A DNA stretch of 64,000 bases from Mucilaginibacter inviolabilis (GCF_011089895.1 NZ_JAANAT010000001.1:2232001-2296000); one strand, 5' to 3'; shown: positions 36,201 to 44,396, numbered from the stretch's first letter. The notes: generated by a model from the sequence alone, not told the origin. Program-made: numbers and translations.

Positions 36201-36313
36201 AAACCGTCTTCTTTTGAAGTAACGGTACCAGTAATGGTTCTGTTTTGCGCAAAGGCCATAGAAGCCGAGCAAAAAAAGCAAACCATGAAAAGTTTGAGTA
36301 ATTTGTGTTTCAT
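33242..36313 (-). CDS. SusC/RagA family TonB-linked outer-membrane protein
   Basis: A 1023-residue receptor counted from ATG 36313 (MKHKLLKLFMVCFFCSASMA), which gives a clean signal peptide; a longer frame would add 25 non-signal residues. N-terminal carboxypeptidase-regulatory-like domain (ITGTVTSKEDGLPIPGASV, ~25-100), then the plug (QGKAAGVTVMSTSGQPGAS; VTVLKDASALALYGSRGANG), then a 22-strand barrel to the C-terminus, ending GIKVSLL. It imports the SusD-bound ligand with TonB energy. No glycoside hydrolase is next to the pair, so the ligand is unknown. Confidence 0.97.
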   Translation of the reverse strand: MKHKLLKLFMVCFFCSASMAFAQNRTITGTVTSKEDGLPIPGASVKIKGTNTGGQTNLNGKYTISAPAGSTLVFSFIGYTSRDIAIEGKTNIDVVLSADSKALAEVVITGYLSQEKGKSAISSSLVKSKDIQDVPLTNINDVLQGKAAGVTVMSTSGQPGASSDVRIRGVGSISASSSPIYVVDGIIVERGQFAIDGAQVAGTNSNDILSNMNPNDIESVTVLKDASALALYGSRGANGVIVITTKRGKAGESTIDFSAQAGTVRPSFGKFGLMSGAQTYNYERSVLALNGTSQADIDAQYPASMLNKTFDWLDAAFKHGSTQTYDLGIRGGTDKTTHSLSLGYFKQDGTVPNSNFERFTSNLNVDSKPRTWLKVGLSFNTSFSNQKDADAGNLYSSPILSAFVNSPLHVYPYKPDGSLYTGQEPDYGGFSGDNFLYSNALNYTKVKQFRGLGKGYADIKITPWLSAKQTVGIDLIQAAVKTYFDPTTGNGIGATPATSGELIQTQNNTYTFTSQSSLYGQASSKDKRHQFDYLVLTEYQRYNSSFILADGKGSANPKLQELGTFGTPNAVGGGQSEYSFLSYLGQLNYTFDNKYTLTSSIRRDGSSRFSADNRYANFYSFGASWKIIDEAFMKNQTIFSDLRLRSSYGTSGVATFPVDPVTGLPNNYLAQPLYTYSGITYNGTAGSAPSTPGNPVLTWEKSRQFDVGLETGFFDGRLRATLDYYNKKSTSALLSVPVSRTSGFTSTFRNIAAIENKGYEATLSSDNFKSKNGFNWTTDFNFSYNKNVVTGLFNNQDIAGGTLGRTSVGQPLNSWFLPVWAGVDPKNGDPLWYLADGKTTTNSYTIASRTENRKFVGSSIPKFNFGMGNTFRYQGFDFSFFVYAVTGAKVYDQTLSYLDSDGQRWQWAYYKDADKDYWTTPGQIAERPKPSPNGNKNSSNPSTRYLESGNYLRLRTVSLGYSLPSDIAHRLQLSSLRFFVTGVNLITITSYKGVDPENALNGNDVFKYPSSKSVTAGIKVSLL

Positions 36314-36652
36314 GCTTTTTGAATTTATTAATATTATTAAGATCGTATTGGGTACTGATTGAGAAAGGGGAACAATTAACAGTACCAAAACCGGGTTGCT
36401 GATGTTTTGAGAATTTCCGGTAAATAAAAAAAGTAGGAATTATTTAAGTAGGTGCTATTATCATAGAATTGTGTTTAATAGTTAATATTATATAAGCCTG
36501 ACTTACAGGTCATACAACTAATACAAACACAATAATAACATATACACGAATAGGATAATATGCGATAATCACCATTTTGATCACTTTCGCACATTACCCT
36601 ATTGAGTACAAACTTATTATTTATAGTATTATTTAATCTAAAAGAAACACCA
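36314..36652. other. Leader region of susCD
   Basis: 339 bp between the AraC gene and susC. On the minus strand TAAGTTTG at 36609-36616 fits TAnnTTTG, though without a TTTG at 19 bp, and would give a 290-nt leader. No hairpin or other site was seen in the rest of the gap, which is A+T-rich. Confidence 0.4.
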
Positions 36653-37522
36653 TCAGGCAGTTTGCCTGTATTTTAAGGGAGTAATTTTATAGTGTGTTTT
36701 AAATAATCTGATAAAAGAGCTCGGGCATTCAAAGCCAATAAGATTTACAACCTCATTAATGGGATACGTGGTGCTCTTTAATAAAAGCTGGGCTCTTTTT
36801 AACCGTAATTGTATTAAAAACTGATGCGGGGTTAGGTTAAAAGCTTGTTTAAAAGTTCGCAACAGGTGATTTACAGACAGGCATGAATGCTCTGCCAAAT
36901 CTTCCAGACTTATATTCTGATTGTAGTTACTGTACAGATATTCTTTGGCACGGTTAAGCCTGCGTAAGATCTCTATTTTGGTACTGGCATTTAAAAAATG
37001 AAGTTTTTCTGCTTTCTTAAATATCTCCTCATTATAGATACTGAAATAATTGATCAAACAATGATGCAGATACTCGTTGATCAGCAATTCATCATGCTGT
37101 CCATTATCCAGGTATTGTTTAAGGTGATACACATTATGCATAATATCACCTGTAAAGGGGTAAATAGTTTCGTCAAACTCCTGAAATTGCTTTCCTTTAT
37201 AAACACTTTTTAAAGACAGGCGATTGTCGCCCAATACCCAGCATTCTTTAAAATCCTGCAAAAATTGCTGATCAAAGCTTATGCTAAATGATTGTACCGG
37301 AATATCTGAATCTGTATCGGTAGAATATTGCGTCCCTCTATTCAATATTAAAAAAGAATCGGGATATATAGATAAATGTCGTTTCCCTATATCATAACGC
37401 TCATTTCCCGCAAAAACAAATCTCAGACTAAAATCTGAACTATACTGTTGATTTTGCTTCTGGCTGCTGGTACGACTATATATTTTATTATTGTTCCGTA
37501 ATGTTTTTGAATAATCCATCAT
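36653..37522 (-). CDS. AraC family transcriptional regulator
   Basis: A 289-residue AraC-type regulator. The N-terminal sensor (FSLRFVFAGNERYDIGKRHL, GTQYSTDTDS) is a cupin-like domain; the C-terminal HTH pair is clear (SLEDLAEHSCLSVNHLLRT; INEVVNLIGFECPSSFIRLFK), ending KTHYKITPLKYRQ. It is next to the VOC gene (8 bp gap) and upstream of susC, so the susCD pair is the likely target. The adjoining VOC gene would be its operon partner. Confidence 0.92.
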   Translation of the reverse strand: MMDYSKTLRNNNKIYSRTSSQKQNQQYSSDFSLRFVFAGNERYDIGKRHLSIYPDSFLILNRGTQYSTDTDSDIPVQSFSISFDQQFLQDFKECWVLGDNRLSLKSVYKGKQFQEFDETIYPFTGDIMHNVYHLKQYLDNGQHDELLINEYLHHCLINYFSIYNEEIFKKAEKLHFLNASTKIEILRRLNRAKEYLYSNYNQNISLEDLAEHSCLSVNHLLRTFKQAFNLTPHQFLIQLRLKRAQLLLKSTTYPINEVVNLIGFECPSSFIRLFKTHYKITPLKYRQTA

Positions 37523-37530
37523 ATAAAAAT

Positions 37531-37887
37531 TTATATTTCTGTATAATTTCTCTCTTCTAATAATATAAACCGGTTACCTGAGGGGTCTAAGAACTCAGCC
37601 GCAAGGCCCGTTGGCAGGTAACGCGGAACTGCGGAAAAAAACACACCGGCAGTTTTGTATAAGTGATAATCTTTCAAACAATCATCAGTATTTAAAATAA
37701 TGCAGCTCTTAAAGGCGTTGCCACCAACAACCAGAGCCACATCCAAATTATCTGCCTGTAATACGGTATATTCTTCCCCCTCCGCAAATGACATATTACT
37801 AATAGGGTTGAAGCCTAATTTTTGCGTATAAAAACTTATCTGCGCATCGGTGTCCTCTGCAAAAACAGGGATATATTTCAATTTCAT
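37531..37887 (-). CDS. VOC (glyoxalase/bleomycin resistance-like) protein
   Basis: A 118-residue single VOC unit: MKLKYIPVFAEDTDAQISFYT, GFNPISNMSFAEGEEYT, PTGLAAEFLDPSGNRFILLEE. The last, with G(N)R before the strand and a final acidic residue, is the metal-site region. It lies in one transcription unit with the AraC regulator, and may make or sense the small molecule the regulator reads; this is inference from position only. Confidence 0.85.
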   Translation of the reverse strand: MKLKYIPVFAEDTDAQISFYTQKLGFNPISNMSFAEGEEYTVLQADNLDVALVVGGNAFKSCIILNTDDCLKDYHLYKTAGVFFSAVPRYLPTGLAAEFLDPSGNRFILLEERNYTEI

Positions 37888-38131
37888 ATGGCAATAACTC
37901 TTATAAAAATTCCTAAGGAAATCAACCCAATATCAATAACAAGTAGTTAGGGGTGACGATTTGGTGTGGGTTGCAGCCGATCAGTTAAAACTACTGCACA
38001 TACCAAAGATAAGCTGGTAGCATAGGCAACGTATCCCCCAAATAGGGGGATTTATTTAATATTAAACAATAATAAATAAGACAGGAAATATACTGAAAAT
38101 TAATCAGTTACAAAATAAAACTTCGTATTGA

Positions 38132-38758
38132 TCAGATCAATTTATTTTGTTTTGCCATTTTTATGGCATCGGCGCGGGAGTTAACATCGAGTTTTACGTA
38201 TATATTTTTGATGTGGCTGCGTACAGTTTCCAGGTCAATAAATAGTTCTTTGGCAATTTGGCTGCGGCTTTTTCCATCACCTATGAGCTCCAGTATTTGA
38301 GTTTCGCGCCTGGATAGTGGAGATTCTTGATTTTTTTGAAATGAACGTATAACCAGTTTGGCAATATTAATGCTCATGGGGCCTCCCCCATCTTTAACCT
38401 CTTTGATAGATTCAATTATTTTGGTAGAGGGCGTGTTTTTAGTAAGATATCCCGATGCTCCATTAGCTAATGCGTTGAATATTAATTTCTCCGATTCATA
38501 AACCGTTAATATTAACACATAACATTGCGGCAAAAGCCTCTTCAATTTAGGGATGGCGTCAACTCCATTGGTACCAGGCAATTCAATATCCAGTAGTACA
38601 ACATCGGGATGGTCGGCAGCTATTTTTTTAGCAGCTTCGTCATAAGAGCAATAGGTGCTAACTACCTCATAGCCTTCAGTAGCACCAATTAAGTAAGCAT
38701 AACCATTTCTAATGGTTTCATCGTCTTCAATAATGGTTATTTTTATAGTGCGGTTCAT
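38132..38758 (-). CDS. LuxR-type (NarL/FixJ) response regulator
   Basis: A 208-residue two-domain response regulator. Receiver: acidic pocket Glu11-Asp12-Asp13, phosphorylated Asp57 (VVLLDIELPG), Thr85 (LILTVYES) and Lys107 (GYLTKNTP). LuxR-type HTH at about 145-205: SRRETQILELIGDGKSRSQIAKEL and SHIKNIYVKLDVNSRADAI in two pieces. The gene starts 12 bp below the end of the sensor kinase gene, so the two are partners in one operon. Confidence 0.95.
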   Translation of the reverse strand: MNRTIKITIIEDDETIRNGYAYLIGATEGYEVVSTYCSYDEAAKKIAADHPDVVLLDIELPGTNGVDAIPKLKRLLPQCYVLILTVYESEKLIFNALANGASGYLTKNTPSTKIIESIKEVKDGGGPMSINIAKLVIRSFQKNQESPLSRRETQILELIGDGKSRSQIAKELFIDLETVRSHIKNIYVKLDVNSRADAIKMAKQNKLI

Positions 38759-38770
38759 TTCTTTTAATAA

Positions 38771-41725
38771 TTAAGCATCAACGTTTTTCCTGAACTTTAG
38801 CTCTACTACGGTTCCCTTGCCTTCTTCAGAAGTAATAAGCAGCTCAGCATTAATACGTTTTGCTCTTGCCTTAATGTTATGCATACCATGTCCCTTTGAA
38901 ATAGTATTACTGTTAAAGCCTTTACCATTATCGGTAAGACGCAAACTGATCATATCTTTATCCACATAAGCCCAATGTAATATAACCTGTCCGGCTTCAG
39001 CGTGTTTAAGTGCATTATTTAGCAGCTCTTTATATATCATGGTGATATTACGGCTATACTCCATCGGCAGCTTAACTTGTTTCAGGATGCCATCAATTTT
39101 GTTAAACTCAAAATCAACCGGCATATCCTGAAAAAGCTCAATACCAATTTCTTTAATGTGTATCAAAGTTTCATATAAATTATCACTTTTAGGGTCCAGA
39201 GCCCATAAAATATCTTTTGTCCCATTATAAAGGGCGGCAGCATTTTGTTTGATCTGATCAATAAGCCCGTGCTGATCTGTTTTAGTTTGATCAATTTTAG
39301 CATTTAAAATTTCTGAAAGTATAGAAATTCGGGTAAGCTTATTACCCAGATCATCATGAAAATCTTCGGCTGTTTGCTGCCTGATCTTTATTTTTTCTTC
39401 CTGCTTAATAGCCTCAATGGCTTGCTGGCGCTGTAATTTGCTATGCTGCCAAATATTTTGCAGGCCAAAACCTATCAATACAAAAAATAGCACAGCTGAT
39501 ATTTGAAAGGTAAGCGTTTTATAAAATGGCGGAATAATTTCAAAACTAAAATTAGCCGTATCCGGCGAAACTTTGCCATCCGGACTAATAGCTTTTACCC
39601 TAAATGTATATTTGCCAGGTGGCAACATAGGGTACTCGACAATATTGTTTTTTACTGGCGAACAAAAAGTACTGTCTAAACCAACTAATTTATAACGGTA
39701 TGATACACTTGTTGGATTTTTCAAATAAATGCCTAAGAAAGAAATAGCCAGGTGGTTTTGGTTATAAGTTAAGGTAGCACCATCTGTTAAATAAGTGAAG
39801 GCAGTATCCTTATTTCTGCCTATTTGTGGCATCAGCTTTACATTTTCAATAATAATATGCGGAGGCGGTGAGGATCTTGTTTGTAAACGGGTATTATAAA
39901 CCAAAACTGATTTTGTAGTGGCCACCCAAACCTGATGATCTTTATAAAGTATGGCGTTTTGATTAGTTTCAAAAACAGGCTCTTTTGAACCTGAATTATC
40001 ATTAATTATAAATTTATCAGCCGCGCCACTAAACTTCATCTGGTTAACACCTTTACCTGTACCAATCCAAACATTATCTGCATCATCAGCTATCAGGCTA
40101 TATATGGTATTGGCTTTAAGGCCGTCGTTTATGGTATAGTTTTTTAAACGGTTACTTTTCAAATCCCAAGCAAATAAGCCCCGATCATCTGTACCTATTA
40201 AGATAAGATTATGATATTTGATCATGGTGAGGATAGCCGAGTTTTTCAGAAAGCTTTGATTATAAGTCTGAACTACTTTTTTGTTTACCAGTAAAACAAT
40301 ACCATTTTGAGTACCAATAAACAAAGAATCGCGCCCTGCCGATACTAATGATGAGGAGTATTCAGGCACACCATCCAATTGCTTAAGCGAGCCATTTTCA
40401 TAATAATAGCAACCAAGTGAGGTTGCTAACCAGATAACTCCATTATCATCAGCCGTAATAGCGTGGTAGGCTATTTCATCACTTCCTTTTATCTGCCTGA
40501 AACCTTTTTGGTCATATTGCCATAACCCAGCCTGACTGGTACCTATCCAAATGGTTTTATTTTTATCGGTATAAAGGCACTGTATCCCTGCCAAATACTT
40601 TGAATTAGCAGGCGTAGCTATGTTGGATAGCTTTTTACCATCATATCTTATTAGTCCTCCCCCATCCGCGCCAAGCACGATATGATCGTTCCAATCTTTA
40701 GTAATGGCCATGATTATTTTTGACTCAGGCAAGCCTTGTGTGCCATCAAAAGTCACATATTTACTACCCTCACAACGATACAACCCATTACCCAGGCTTC
40801 CGAGCCACAGATTATTGTCCCCATCTACATATATATCGGCAATAGAAATATCGGTGAGCCCATTTGATGAATTGTAATGAACAATCTCATCATCCATTAA
40901 ACAATAGGCGCCGTTATCAGTACCTATCCAGATATTCTTGTACTCGTCCTGTTCAATACATAACAGTTGCCCCTTTACACTTGCCATTCGCACAGGATCG
41001 TAAGGCATCACCTGGTTATCATTTGTATAAAATAAGCCTTTCCAGGTTAAGAGGTAAGCCTTTTGGGCATCAAATTTATCAAACAACATCTTTCTCACAG
41101 CCAGTTGTTCGTATTTTCCACTAAATGGTGTAGAAGAAATCCATCCGTTACGGGTAAAAGTATATATCCCTTTTCCGTAAACGGCGGCATAAAGTTTGCC
41201 ACTTTTATCAACGGCTATAGTAGTTACTTTGCTGCTGTCGTCAAATGTTACCGGCTCCATTTTATTACCGGTAATTTTAAATAAACCATAACTCATTACG
41301 GCCCAGATAGTGCCATTTGCATCCTGGATAATATCAGTTACAACATTGTGTTTTTGAGAGGCCTCAGGCTTATAATTTTTAATTTTACCATTATGAAGCA
41401 TAGCCAATCCGTCAAGTGTACCAAACCATACACGCCCCGCACGATCAGAGAAAACGGTGCTTACATAGTTATTCGGCAACCCGTTTTGCCTGGAATATCC
41501 TAAAAAATCCTTTCCATCAAAACGGCAGGCTCCTCCAAAAGTGGCTATCCACAAACGATGATCTTTATCCATCGAAAACCTGTTCACCTGCGATTGGATC
41601 AACCCATCATCAATATCATAATGCGCAAACGTATATTTTTGCCCTAATGCCGGAAATACCCGCATTAAACAAATAAATACCACACACCAAAACACCCTCA
41701 CTTGATATAAAATATACTTATTCAC
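38771..41725 (-). CDS. Sensor histidine kinase with Reg_prop propeller and Y_Y_Y domain
   Basis: A GTG at 41725 is the preferred start; it gives about 984 residues with a signal peptide (YQVRVFWCVVFICLMR, cut after ALGQ). The ATG at 41800 lies inside the terminator stem of the gene upstream. Periplasmic part: two seven-bladed propellers, with blades such as LWIATFGGACRFDG and DNLWLGSLGNGLYRCEG, then a Y_Y_Y domain (YRYKLVGLDSTFC; YTFRVKAISPDG) and one membrane helix (FQISAVLFFVLIGFGLQNIW). Cytoplasmic HisKA_3 domain with DFHDDLGNKLTRI (His about 200 residues from the end) and an ATPase with LTDNGKGF. Unlike hybrid sensors, it has no receiver; that is in the next gene. Confidence 0.93.
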   Translation of the reverse strand: MNKYILYQVRVFWCVVFICLMRVFPALGQKYTFAHYDIDDGLIQSQVNRFSMDKDHRLWIATFGGACRFDGKDFLGYSRQNGLPNNYVSTVFSDRAGRVWFGTLDGLAMLHNGKIKNYKPEASQKHNVVTDIIQDANGTIWAVMSYGLFKITGNKMEPVTFDDSSKVTTIAVDKSGKLYAAVYGKGIYTFTRNGWISSTPFSGKYEQLAVRKMLFDKFDAQKAYLLTWKGLFYTNDNQVMPYDPVRMASVKGQLLCIEQDEYKNIWIGTDNGAYCLMDDEIVHYNSSNGLTDISIADIYVDGDNNLWLGSLGNGLYRCEGSKYVTFDGTQGLPESKIIMAITKDWNDHIVLGADGGGLIRYDGKKLSNIATPANSKYLAGIQCLYTDKNKTIWIGTSQAGLWQYDQKGFRQIKGSDEIAYHAITADDNGVIWLATSLGCYYYENGSLKQLDGVPEYSSSLVSAGRDSLFIGTQNGIVLLVNKKVVQTYNQSFLKNSAILTMIKYHNLILIGTDDRGLFAWDLKSNRLKNYTINDGLKANTIYSLIADDADNVWIGTGKGVNQMKFSGAADKFIINDNSGSKEPVFETNQNAILYKDHQVWVATTKSVLVYNTRLQTRSSPPPHIIIENVKLMPQIGRNKDTAFTYLTDGATLTYNQNHLAISFLGIYLKNPTSVSYRYKLVGLDSTFCSPVKNNIVEYPMLPPGKYTFRVKAISPDGKVSPDTANFSFEIIPPFYKTLTFQISAVLFFVLIGFGLQNIWQHSKLQRQQAIEAIKQEEKIKIRQQTAEDFHDDLGNKLTRISILSEILNAKIDQTKTDQHGLIDQIKQNAAALYNGTKDILWALDPKSDNLYETLIHIKEIGIELFQDMPVDFEFNKIDGILKQVKLPMEYSRNITMIYKELLNNALKHAEAGQVILHWAYVDKDMISLRLTDNGKGFNSNTISKGHGMHNIKARAKRINAELLITSEEGKGTVVELKFRKNVDA

Positions 41726-41794
41726 TACACCCTGATTAATAATTTGCAGTATTACCGCAATTAAATTCAAAATAAAGCTAAATAAAGCAAAAAA

Positions 41795-41815
41795 AATCAC
41801 CCTTTTGGGGTGATT
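41795..41815 (-). terminator. Terminator of the NTF2-like gene
   Basis: On the minus strand AATCACCC/GGGTGATT arms are followed by TTTTTT. It also disqualifies the ATG at 41800 as the kinase start. Confidence 0.82.
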
Positions 41816-41880
41816 CCTTCTTATAGGGTAAATTGGTCAAAATCCCCTATCAAGTTTTATTATAAGATCAGTTAAAAAAC

Positions 41881-42357
41881 TCAATTTTTAGCGGTTACAG
41901 CTTCATTACTACCGGCTGGTGTTTCCAGGTCTTCAAACATTTTACAAACCTGGGTAATTTTCCATTCCTGTGCATCATCTTTTTCAAGCACCAGGTAATT
42001 ATGCTGTATACTGTCATGATAACTAAAATCAACACGGGCTATTACCAGTGCATCGCTCTTGGCCAGCACTTCGTAGTTTGACTGACAGTTTTGCTGAGTG
42101 CCAGCTTCGGTTTTCATTGCATCAACCAAACCTGATTTACTTTGCTGGATTACTTTATTGCCGCGAGGAATTTTCAGGGTATAATTTTCATCCAATATCT
42201 TGTTAAGCTCTTTATAATTGCCATTCATGTGGCTGTCAATAAAACTGCGGATCACAGCGGTGTAACCCTTATCGTCAGTTTTCGGACCTGTATAAGCGTA
42301 GATTGATGTGACCGATAATAAACTTATTAAGCAAGCCACCAGAAATTTATTTTTCAT
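41881..42357 (-). CDS. Secreted NTF2/SnoaL-like protein
   Basis: A 158-residue exported protein. The ATG at 42357 opens a signal peptide (MKNKFLVACLISLLSVTSIY, cut after YA); the longer frame from 42522 runs through the direct repeats of the upstream region and is not used. The mature part has the NTF2-like pattern: VIRSFIDSHMNGNYKELNKI, then YTLKIPRG, VIARVDFSYHDS and NYLVLEKDDAQEWKITQVC. These are small cone-shaped domains that bind ligand or support a partner. It is divergent from an AraC regulator. Confidence 0.82.
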   Translation of the reverse strand: MKNKFLVACLISLLSVTSIYAYTGPKTDDKGYTAVIRSFIDSHMNGNYKELNKILDENYTLKIPRGNKVIQQSKSGLVDAMKTEAGTQQNCQSNYEVLAKSDALVIARVDFSYHDSIQHNYLVLEKDDAQEWKITQVCKMFEDLETPAGSNEAVTAKN

Positions 42358-42404
42358 TGTGATATTTTTTTTATCAAATGTCACCAGGGTTGTAAAATAA
42401 AAAT

Positions 42405-42467
42405 GTGTGTATAGCACCCTAAAAGTATGCGTATAACACCCTAAAAATATGCGTATAACACCAACGG
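42405..42467 (-). promoter_or_regulatory. Three 22-bp tandem repeats upstream of the NTF2-like gene
   Basis: Unit ATGCGTATAACACCCT plus AAAAAT. Copies begin at 42405, 42427 and 42449; the first two agree in 18 of 22 positions, the last is partial. The period of 22 is close to two helix turns, as with AraC half-sites. On the minus strand the array ends 47 bp above the start codon, near a GACATTTG box at 42370-42377. Confidence 0.55.
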
Positions 42468-42590
42468 TATTAATTGAAGAAGAAGAAATAATGCCCAATA
42501 ATGAATTTTGAATACTTAACATCTGTTTCTCCCTTCATCATTCAATATCCGGCATTCATTATTCGATCTTTAAAATAAGTTTTTTAATTA

Positions 42591-42646
42591 ATGGTATTAT
42601 TCAATTATAGTTGAATAGTACCATTTAAAATAAAAATAGTACCATT
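42591..42646 (+). promoter_or_regulatory. Inverted plus direct repeat, probable AraC operator
   Basis: AATAGTACCATT occurs at 42614-42625 and 42635-42646, exactly 21 bp apart. The first is also the right arm of a 34-bp palindrome, 42591-42624 (ATGGTA.TATTCAA / TTGAATA.TACCAT, one mismatch). It lies 33 bp before the AraC start codon and fits autoregulation. Confidence 0.6.
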
Positions 42647-42666
42647 ATAAATGGAAAATTGCTGCG

Positions 42667-42674
42667 TAATTTTG
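42667..42674 (+). promoter_or_regulatory. -7 box TAATTTTG of the AraC gene
   Basis: Exact TAnnTTTG match ending 5 bp before the ATG, so transcription would start at or next to the start codon. There is no TTTG at 19 bp; the position is taken by the operator. Confidence 0.45.
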
Positions 42675-42678
42675 TTTC

Positions 42679-43563
42679 ATGTTACAAAACATACCACTAT
42701 ATGATATCTGTTCGTTATCTGACATCAATCAGGATGACATATTGGTAAGCCGTTTTGCACCATATCTTGATACACATAAAAACCTGGTTGCCACCCATCG
42801 ACACACATTTTATCATCTGGTATTATTTACAGCAGGCGCCGGTACACATACTATAGATTTTGAGAGCTTTGAGGTTAAACCCGGGCAAATTTATTTTATG
42901 ATACCCGGACAGGTACACTCCTGGGCTTTTAAGGGGGTTACGGATGGTTATATTATCAACTTTTCAGCATCGTTCATCCAATCCTTCCTGTTACAGCATG
43001 GCTACCTGGATAATTTTTCTTTTTTCAGCGGTAATCTGGCCGATGCTGTGATCAATTTGCCAGCCGAAACTTATGCAGCTATCAAATTACTTTTTGAAAA
43101 CATACTTACAGAAGTTAGCAATCCCGGCGCATCTGCTGCCGATATGATCAGGTTGCTGATGCTTCAAATATTTATCAGGGTTAACCGGGTAACTGCCATC
43201 CCGGTTGTAAATAATAATTCATCTTACAACCAAACCTTGCTCAAAAATTTTAAAAATTTAATTGAGCATCATTATAAGGATATCAGGTTGCCAAAGGATT
43301 ATGCAGCTATGCTGTATATAACACCTAACCATTTAAACGCGGTTTGTAAAGATATGATGGGTATTCCGGCTGGTGAGATGATCCGTAACCGGGTGATGCT
43401 GGAAGCCAAACGCATGCTCACCAATCCACAGCTCAGCATCAACGAAATATCGTTAAAATTAAACTTCAGTGACAACTCCTATTTCACCAAATTTTTCAAA
43501 AAACTGGAAGACACCACCCCTGAGGAATTCAGAAAAAAATTACTATACGATCATGGAAAATAA
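42679..43563 (+). CDS. AraC family regulator with cupin sensor
   Basis: A 294-residue AraC regulator. The N-terminal cupin is visible as HRHTFYHLVLFTAGAGTHTI and KPGQIYFMIPGQVHSW, with several His that could hold ligand or metal. The HTH pair is at the end: RLPKDYAAMLYITPNHLNAV, then INEISLKLNFSDNSYFTKFFK and TPEEFRKKL. Last 11 bases overlap the DUF983 gene, so the two are translated from one message. The neighbouring repeats suggest it regulates itself and the NTF2-like gene. Confidence 0.93.
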   Translation: MLQNIPLYDICSLSDINQDDILVSRFAPYLDTHKNLVATHRHTFYHLVLFTAGAGTHTIDFESFEVKPGQIYFMIPGQVHSWAFKGVTDGYIINFSASFIQSFLLQHGYLDNFSFFSGNLADAVINLPAETYAAIKLLFENILTEVSNPGASAADMIRLLMLQIFIRVNRVTAIPVVNNNSSYNQTLLKNFKNLIEHHYKDIRLPKDYAAMLYITPNHLNAVCKDMMGIPAGEMIRNRVMLEAKRMLTNPQLSINEISLKLNFSDNSYFTKFFKKLEDTTPEEFRKKLLYDHGK

Positions 43564-43960
43564 CAACTATAAATTAGCGGCATGGCCAGCCTTTGTACAT
43601 GCCAAATGTCCTCGTTGCAGACGAGGCGATATGTTTGCCACAAGCATGTATGGCTTTAAAGGTCAGGAAATGCACAAAACCTGCTCACACTGCGGCTTAA
43701 CATATGAAAGAGAGCCAGGCTATTTTTATGTGGCCATGTTTGTAAGCTATGCCTTTAATGTTGCCGAAATGGTAACCGCCGCCGTGGCTATAAGTGTACT
43801 GACCGGCAGCCATAATCCGTGGTTATATGTTTCTATTATATTGGCTATTGCGGTTGTACTATCGCCCTTTAACTTCAGATATTCAAGGGTTATGTTATTG
43901 TATTGGCTTACACCAGGCCTGCATTATCACCCCGAAATGAGCCGCGACAAAATAAACTGA
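43553..43960 (+). CDS. DUF983 zinc-ribbon membrane protein
   Basis: A 135-residue protein of family DUF983. The ATG at 43553 overlaps the stop of the AraC gene. A zinc ribbon is formed by Cys19 and Cys22 (KCPRC) and Cys44 and Cys47 (CSHCG), followed by YEREPGYFYVAMFVSYAFN, the family hallmark, and two membrane helices (60-85 and 92-108). Function unknown. It ends just before a strong terminator. Confidence 0.88.
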   Translation: MENNNYKLAAWPAFVHAKCPRCRRGDMFATSMYGFKGQEMHKTCSHCGLTYEREPGYFYVAMFVSYAFNVAEMVTAAVAISVLTGSHNPWLYVSIILAIAVVLSPFNFRYSRVMLLYWLTPGLHYHPEMSRDKIN

Positions 43961-43980
43961 TCTTTTGATAAATGATGATA

Positions 43981-44017
43981 AGCGTCGGCAGTGTTTTTCC
44001 TGTCGGCGCTTTTTTTA
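43981..44017 (+). terminator. Terminator of the AraC-DUF983 operon
   Basis: AGCGTCGGCAG and CTGTCGGCGCT pair over 11 positions (two G-T pairs) around an 8-nt loop, followed by seven T. Confidence 0.87.
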
Positions 44018-44099
44018 TGCGTCAATAATTTTGATGACTATTAAACTATGAGGTTTGCTTTTGGTCATAATTACATATAACATCTATATTTTTTTGACC

Positions 44100-44255
44100 A
44101 TGAAAACGAAATTAAACATCATAAAAAAAGACCTGTATAATGTATTTGTAATGGGTAATGCCGACGAACGGCAACTAGCAAGGATCTACTTTTTACTGGC
44201 TATCCCTTTTTTTACTTTACTCTTTACTTTTGGGCACTTCCCTACCTATAAGTAA
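44100..44255 (+). CDS. Small single-helix protein
   Basis: A 51-residue protein beginning MKTKLNIIKKDLYNVFVMG, with one hydrophobic helix near 30-44 (IYFLLAIPFFTLLFTFG). The upstream frame is not used because the ATG at 44100 gives a plausible basic leader. No family recognised. Confidence 0.5.
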   Translation: MKTKLNIIKKDLYNVFVMGNADERQLARIYFLLAIPFFTLLFTFGHFPTYK

Positions 44256-44316
44256 GGCAAACTTGTATTATTTAGTCTCGATTACAGAAGGATCACAGCA
44301 ACCGGACTTAAAAACA

Positions 44317-44348
44317 AAACAGCCGTTACATTTCTGTAACGACTGTTT
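44317..44348 (-). terminator. Terminator of the 108-residue lipoprotein gene
   Basis: Arms AAACAGCCGTTACA/TGTAACGACTGTTT with one mismatch and a 4-nt loop; on the minus strand it is followed by a T-rich stretch. It is 49 bp below the stop. Confidence 0.72.
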
Positions 44349-44396
44349 GCCAACTGTTTCCCTAATTAAACTAACTAAACTAAACGATCATTAATA

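Larger units (their letters stand above)
42358..42678. other. Divergent control region with direct repeats
   Basis: 321 bp between the NTF2-like gene and the AraC gene. It holds tandem 22-bp repeats near the former, and an inverted plus direct repeat set near the latter; both are described separately. The rest has no gene. Confidence 0.65.

Noticed and set aside
38132..41725. Hybrid two-component system in one protein
   Set aside because: The kinase ends after its ATPase domain; receiver and HTH are in a separate gene of the LuxR type.
41725..41800. ATG at 41800 as start of the sensor kinase
   Set aside because: It lies in the stem of the terminator of the upstream gene, and adds a hydrophobic run before the actual signal peptide.
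42405..42467. CRISPR or plasmid iteron array
   Set aside because: Only three 22-bp units with no spacers, no rep gene; position fits an operator better.
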